9,392 bases of DNA. Origin: an uncultured Clostridia bacterium. Lineage in GTDB: Bacteria; Bacillota; Clostridia; Lachnospirales; Lachnospiraceae. Below, piece after piece: positions 7,259 through 9,392 of the stretch. The stretch lies in the NCBI GenBank assembly GCA_946623485.1, contig CAMORF010000069.1, positions 1 through 9,392 of the forward strand, given 5' to 3'. Positions within the stretch are counted from its first letter, which is position 1. Each line of letters starts with the position of its first letter. A model generated the notes under the pieces. That model had not been told where the DNA came from, did no database searches, and saw only the letters and a program-made list of their open reading frames with translations. A program made the translations under genes and the position numbers.

Positions 7259-7286
7259 AAAAAGCGGCTGCTTAACATGCAGCCGC
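7259..7286 (-). terminator. Strong intrinsic terminator
   Basis: On the minus strand an 8-bp perfect stem GCGGCTGC/GCAGCCGC (7286-7279 with 7271-7264) closes a 7-nt loop and is followed by TTTTT (7263-7259). This is a classic rho-independent terminator. It ends transcription from the small membrane protein gene, 160 bases after that gene's stop, and insulates the GAF-GGDEF-EAL gene that starts 38 bases further on. Confidence 0.9.
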
Positions 7287-7446
7287 ATATGCTCCAACGT
7301 TCCGTCACCGTTCATCCATCTTCTCTGCCTGAATCCTCAGGATCTGGGAGGCAAAGCTGTGCGTATTGCTTGTCTGGTTTTCCGCTGTCTGAGTCAGAAA
7401 ACTCCGCCGTACCTTATCACTAAAGTAATCCAGACAGATCAGGCTC
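7287..7446 (-). other. 160-bp 3' region with a small open frame of unknown status
   Basis: Between the membrane protein gene and the terminator there is no recognised gene. A 53-codon frame runs from an ATG at 7466, inside the end of the membrane gene, to a stop at 7305. Its product is hydrophilic with a protein-like composition, ending RIQAEKMDER. It has no convincing ribosome binding site and I do not recognise it. It may be a chance frame, a gene remnant or a small protein translated by reinitiation. Confidence 0.25.
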
Positions 7447-7812
7447 CTACTTGCCTGCCATGGCATTCTTCCACATGATCATCAGAACAGATACGATTCC
7501 CATCACCAGGCAGATGATCGCCCAGTTCTGCATATAATGGTAAATAACTGTTGTTGCAAACGCGATTGCCGCACCGCACGCAAACAATACCAGGGATATG
7601 ATAGAGCCTGAATCATCCTCCGCGCCGCGCATTCCAATCCGTACCACGCTGCCGGCAAGAAGAAGCACAGCAACGACGATTCCTGCAATTCCATTGAAAT
7701 GCCCACTCATCGTAAGTACGTTCCAGGCTGCCTCATAGCAGGAAATCAGGAGAATATAGACAGCAATCACGACTCCCACGATCCCTAACCAGAGTTTGAT
7801 ATTCTTCATCAT
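7447..7812 (-). CDS. Small four-helix membrane protein of unknown function
   Basis: A 121-residue protein I do not recognise. Four hydrophobic segments lie at about residues 7-26, 42-60, 70-92 and 95-113. They are joined by short polar loops, including an acidic AEDDSGS loop between helices two and three. There is no cleavable signal peptide pattern and no catalytic motif; it resembles a compact integral membrane protein. The ATG at 7812 is well supported by GGAGG six bases upstream; a second ATG follows directly. The gene has its own promoter at 8025-7997 and a leader with a long palindrome, and it ends before a strong terminator, so it appears to be a single-gene unit. Its position after ohrR does not prove a link to peroxide stress. 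Confidence 0.8.
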   Translation of the reverse strand: MMKNIKLWLGIVGVVIAVYILLISCYEAAWNVLTMSGHFNGIAGIVVAVLLLAGSVVRIGMRGAEDDSGSIISLVLFACGAAIAFATTVIYHYMQNWAIICLVMGIVSVLMIMWKNAMAGK

Positions 7813-7872
7813 ACCGCACCTCCGAATCCCTCATGCAAATCTGCTCCCATGCCATGAACGGTACATAGAAGA

Positions 7873-7954
7873 ATGGATCGTAACGATTCACCATACCCAT
7901 TGTTCAGAACGCAAAGCACTCTTCTGAGGTTCTGAATCGTTACAATAGATCCAT
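7873..7954 (-). repeat. 82-nt imperfect palindrome in the leader of the membrane protein gene
   Basis: On the minus strand ATGGATC (7954-7948), a 4-nt bulge and an 11-base arm (7943-7933) pair with an 11-base arm (7890-7880) and GATCCAT (7879-7873). This gives 18 perfect base pairs interrupted by one bulge. The 42-nt interior holds TTCAGAAC-type repeats: 7903-7910 can pair with 7929-7936 over 8 bp, competing with the outer stem at 7933-7936. The element lies between the promoter and the ribosome binding site. It could be a leader RNA switch or a REP- or MITE-like mobile palindrome. No target duplication was seen. Confidence 0.7.
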
Positions 7955-7996
7955 ATGCCGCACATTGCATGTATGAACAACCACTTTTATAATCAG

Positions 7997-8025
7997 ATAA
8001 TAGCACGCTCTGTCAGAGAAAACAA
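7997..8025 (-). promoter_or_regulatory. Sigma-A promoter of the small membrane protein gene
   Basis: On the minus strand TTGTTT (8025-8020), a 17-bp spacer and TATTAT (8002-7997) with an extended -10 TG match a sigma-A promoter. An overlapping alternative uses CTGACA and TATAAA with a 19-bp spacer. Transcription would start near 7990, giving a leader of about 175 nt that contains the 82-nt palindrome. Confidence 0.65.
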
Positions 8026-8050
8026 TATGAATCTGAAAAAAGCCAAGAAA

Positions 8051-8073
8051 CTGTTCGGAAATAATTTCCACAG
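8051..8073 (-). terminator. Weak terminator candidate downstream of ohrR
   Basis: On the minus strand CTGT and GGAA (8073-8070 and 8060-8057 region) pair with TTCC and ACAG around a short AT-rich loop, with a two-base bulge. The stem is followed, after several bases, by a T-rich run. It lies about 70 bases past the ohrR stop. The stem is AT-rich and the T-run is displaced, so this is a weak call. Confidence 0.3.
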
Positions 8074-8082
8074 CTCCTATCA

Positions 8083-8124
8083 CATTCTTTTATAACGACT
8101 GCTCATTCTCTTATAATGGCTGCA
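8083..8124. repeat. Two tandem 21-bp units downstream of ohrR
   Basis: Positions 8083-8103 and 8104-8124 are adjacent 21-bp units that match at 17 of 21 positions. Both contain CATTCT, TTATAA and CTGC. The period equals two turns of B-DNA, as expected for paired protein sites on one face, but a simple duplication is equally possible. The units lie between the ohrR stop and the next promoter, and nothing coding overlaps them. Confidence 0.6.
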
Positions 8125-8143
8125 ATCCTCGCTTTCTTGTTTG

Positions 8144-8578
8144 TCAGCAGCAGTCTCCCAGCATCTTATAAAGCAGGGTGTACAGAGTACGGGCTTCCTC
8201 CGGTGTCAGCTTCACGCAGCAGCTCATTTTCTCCGGAACCATTGCGGCACGGTCGCGAAGGTTCCGTCCCTCCTGCGTCAGGGTAACAATCAGAACCCGT
8301 TCGTCCTCCTTCGCCCTGCGCCTTGTCACCCACCCCTTCGTCTCAAGTTTTTTCAAAAGGGGAGTCAAGGTGCCTGAATCAAGATACAGGCACTCCCCCA
8401 GCTCCTTCACATTAATCTGTTCCTTCTCCCACAGCACCATCATCGTAATGTACTGTGTATAGGTCAGATCCAGTTCATCCAGAAACGGTTTGTATTTTTT
8501 GACGATTTCCCTGGAGCAGGCATATAAAGGAAAACAGAGCTGATTTCCAAGCTTCAGTCCCGGGTATTTATCCTCCAT
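8144..8578 (-). CDS. ohrR: Organic hydroperoxide-sensing MarR-family repressor OhrR
   Basis: A 144-residue winged-helix transcription factor that closely follows B. subtilis OhrR: NQLCFPLYACSRE, then LDLTYTQYITMMVLWE, ELGECLYLDSGTLTPLLKKLE and the wing RRRAKEDER. The peroxide-sensing Cys15 and the two tyrosines that contact it in the B. subtilis protein, Tyr29 and Tyr40, are at identical positions. Six further cysteines are present (21, 63, 120, 121, 143, 144). Those at 120-121 lie near where two-cysteine OhrR proteins carry their resolving cysteine, so disulfide-based reactivation is possible. In the reduced state it should bind DNA and repress; oxidation releases it. AAAGGA lies 10 bases before the ATG at 8578. 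The promoter is overlapped by an inverted repeat, which implies autorepression. The usual partner gene ohr is not within the window. Confidence 0.92.
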   Translation of the reverse strand: MEDKYPGLKLGNQLCFPLYACSREIVKKYKPFLDELDLTYTQYITMMVLWEKEQINVKELGECLYLDSGTLTPLLKKLETKGWVTRRRAKEDERVLIVTLTQEGRNLRDRAAMVPEKMSCCVKLTPEEARTLYTLLYKMLGDCC

Positions 8579-8612
8579 CGGTCTACGATCCTTTCAAAAG
8601 GTTATTGAAAAC

Positions 8613-8638
8613 AAATTATATTGTGTGCAATTTTATTT
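8613..8638. promoter_or_regulatory. Candidate OhrR operator overlapping the ohrR promoter
   Basis: Two 11-bp arms, AAATTATATTG (8613-8623) and CAATTTTATTT (8628-8638), are inverted repeats matching at 9 of 11 positions around TGTG. The centre contains ATTG and CAAT half-sites, like the AT-rich TACAATT-type sites bound by OhrR. The repeat overlaps the -10 element and the expected start of transcription, the right place for a repressor. Confidence 0.65.
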
Positions 8639-8663
8639 TATCGAAAAGAACCGGAAGTGTCAA
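8635..8663 (-). promoter_or_regulatory. Sigma-A promoter of ohrR
   Basis: On the minus strand a perfect TTGACA (8663-8658), a 17-bp spacer and TAAAAT (8640-8635) form a near-consensus promoter. Transcription would begin near 8628, about 50 bases before the ohrR ATG. A promoter this strong fits a gene held down by its own repressor. A TATAAT lies further downstream but lacks a matching -35. Confidence 0.85.
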
Positions 8664-8697
8664 TGCAAGGATTCTGAAGCAGGATTCCCGCCGCGCC

Positions 8698-8737
8698 GTG
8701 GCTCTGCTGCCACACTTAAACTGCTCATTCATAGCAG
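8698..8737 (-). terminator. Hairpins downstream of larC, weak terminator candidate
   Basis: Two short minus-strand hairpins follow larC: CTGCT/AGCAG (8737-8721, 7-nt loop) followed by only three T, and GTGGC/GCCAC (8713-8698, 6-nt loop) followed by GC-rich sequence. Neither has a good T-run. They may slow or end larC transcription before the ohrR promoter. The rest of 8639-8768 holds only that promoter. Confidence 0.3.
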
Positions 8738-8768
8738 CCGCTTTGCATCATCTCATTCTGGAAATACC

Positions 8769-9392
8769 TCATTCCTGACATATCTCCTTCTGTGCAAATG
8801 CTTTGATCTTATGGTACAGTTCCGGATAACCGATGCCATTGATCCGGCCAAGAAGCATCACACTGTCTGCCTCCGGATAGACGACCTGATCACTGCCGAT
8901 CCGGCACACTTTCACATCCGCTGTCCCCCAGGGCGTTTCCAGCCGGACCGCCTTCCGGTCCAGAACGGCACGTTTACAGGAGATCTCACGGATTCCGATG
9001 GTTGTGGTGTTCCGGAAAATGATCTCTTCCAGTCTTTCTTTGTCCTTTGCCAGGCAGATTACATTCAGAATATATGCCGGGCGATGTTTTTTCATATAAG
9101 CAGGGACGAAATACGCGTCTCTTGCGCCGGCTTCCATAAGCAGCTCCAGCACCACGCCAAGCGCTTCTCCGGTACAATCATCAATGTTGGTCTCAAGCTT
9201 TAAGATTCCGTCCCGTTCCTCCTGACCTGCCGCCGATTCTATTCTCAACGCCGGTTCTGCAGGCGCTAAAAGGCCTTTTCCTGCAGAGCCTTCTTCTTTT
9301 TCTTTCACTTCCGGTGTGATCAGCATGGCGCGCAGTACACCTGCAGTCTTGTAATCCCGCTTCCCCGCGCCAAGTCCCATCTTTACAATCCG
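8769..9392 (-). CDS. larC: LarC, nickel-insertion enzyme for the nickel-pincer cofactor (partial, 5' end outside window)
   Basis: The frame is open to the window edge at 9392, so this is the C-terminal part, about 207 codons, of LarC (formerly DUF111). LarC is a CTP-dependent cyclometallase that inserts nickel into the pyridinium bisthiocarboxylate mononucleotide precursor of the LarA lactate racemase cofactor. Seen here: the GLGAGKRDYKTAGVLRAML block that precedes the C-terminal domain, the signature LETNIDDCTGE (usually DDMTGE), and the conserved ending with RNTTTIGIRE, TPWGTADVKV and PEADSV. A polar linker of about 35 residues joins the two parts. In Lactobacillus plantarum larC is split near this junction and joined by ribosomal frameshifting; here the frame is continuous. 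An in-frame ATG at 9380 is internal to the conserved block and is not the start. Other lar genes are expected upstream, outside the window. Confidence 0.9.
   Translation of the reverse strand, partial: RIVKMGLGAGKRDYKTAGVLRAMLITPEVKEKEEGSAGKGLLAPAEPALRIESAAGQEERDGILKLETNIDDCTGEALGVVLELLMEAGARDAYFVPAYMKKHRPAYILNVICLAKDKERLEEIIFRNTTTIGIREISCKRAVLDRKAVRLETPWGTADVKVCRIGSDQVVYPEADSVMLLGRINGIGYPELYHKIKAFAQKEICQE

Noticed and set aside
7809..8006. A 65-codon minus-strand frame upstream of the membrane protein gene that overlaps its start
   Set aside because: It would begin at a GTG overlapping the promoter region, ahead of the expected transcription start, and it runs through both arms of the palindrome. 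It has no ribosome binding site.

Overview
The window looks like a chromosomal segment of a Gram-positive, low-oxygen-adapted Bacillota species, most likely a gut-type clostridial lineage such as Lachnospiraceae. This rests on a Bacillus-like OhrR, the rpmE and yqhQ (DUF1385) pair, a copper ATPase carrying an extra C-terminal metal-binding domain, a cytosolic GAF/GGDEF/EAL protein, strong AGGAGG-type ribosome binding sites and sigma-A-type promoters. By eye the base composition is about half G+C. The assignment is inference; there is no rRNA or other decisive marker. All supported genes lie on the minus strand, so the window is described from its high-coordinate end downward, in the direction of transcription.

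At 9392-8769 is the 3' part of larC, which builds the nickel-pincer cofactor of lactate racemase-type enzymes. Its 5' end is outside the window. Next is ohrR (8578-8144), an organic-peroxide-sensing MarR-family repressor with all three peroxide-sensing residues of the B. subtilis protein. It has a near-consensus promoter overlapped by a 26-bp inverted repeat, which suggests autorepression. No ohr gene is in view. The roughly 330 bp below ohrR hold a 2 x 21-bp tandem repeat, a sigma-A promoter and an 82-nt imperfect palindrome. They form the leader of a 121-residue four-helix membrane protein of unknown function (7812-7447). A strong terminator at 7286-7259 separates this from the next gene.

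The central gene (7221-4555) encodes an 888-residue GAF, degenerate GGDEF, degenerate GGDEF, EAL, PAS-like protein. It is probably a c-di-GMP phosphodiesterase. After it comes copA (4397-1662), a Cu+-exporting P1B ATPase with one N-terminal HMA domain and a second, CopZ-like HMA domain at its C-terminus. A linker built of 33-bp tandem repeats joins the C-terminal domain to the pump. A textbook ribosome binding site and ATG lie just before that domain, so the gene may also produce a separate copper chaperone.

The last block is a conserved housekeeping pair. Ribosomal protein L31 (rpmE, 1453-1247) has a strong promoter and a highly structured leader of about 160 nt. A terminator-like hairpin follows it, and then yqhQ (1177-50), a DUF1385 membrane protein with an added charged, coiled-coil-like insert. 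The final 49 bases hold nothing I can support.

No mobile element, CRISPR array, tRNA or rRNA was seen. The most interesting signals are the internal copZ start and repeat linker in copA, the rpmE leader with alternative pairings, and the 82-nt palindrome upstream of the orphan membrane gene.
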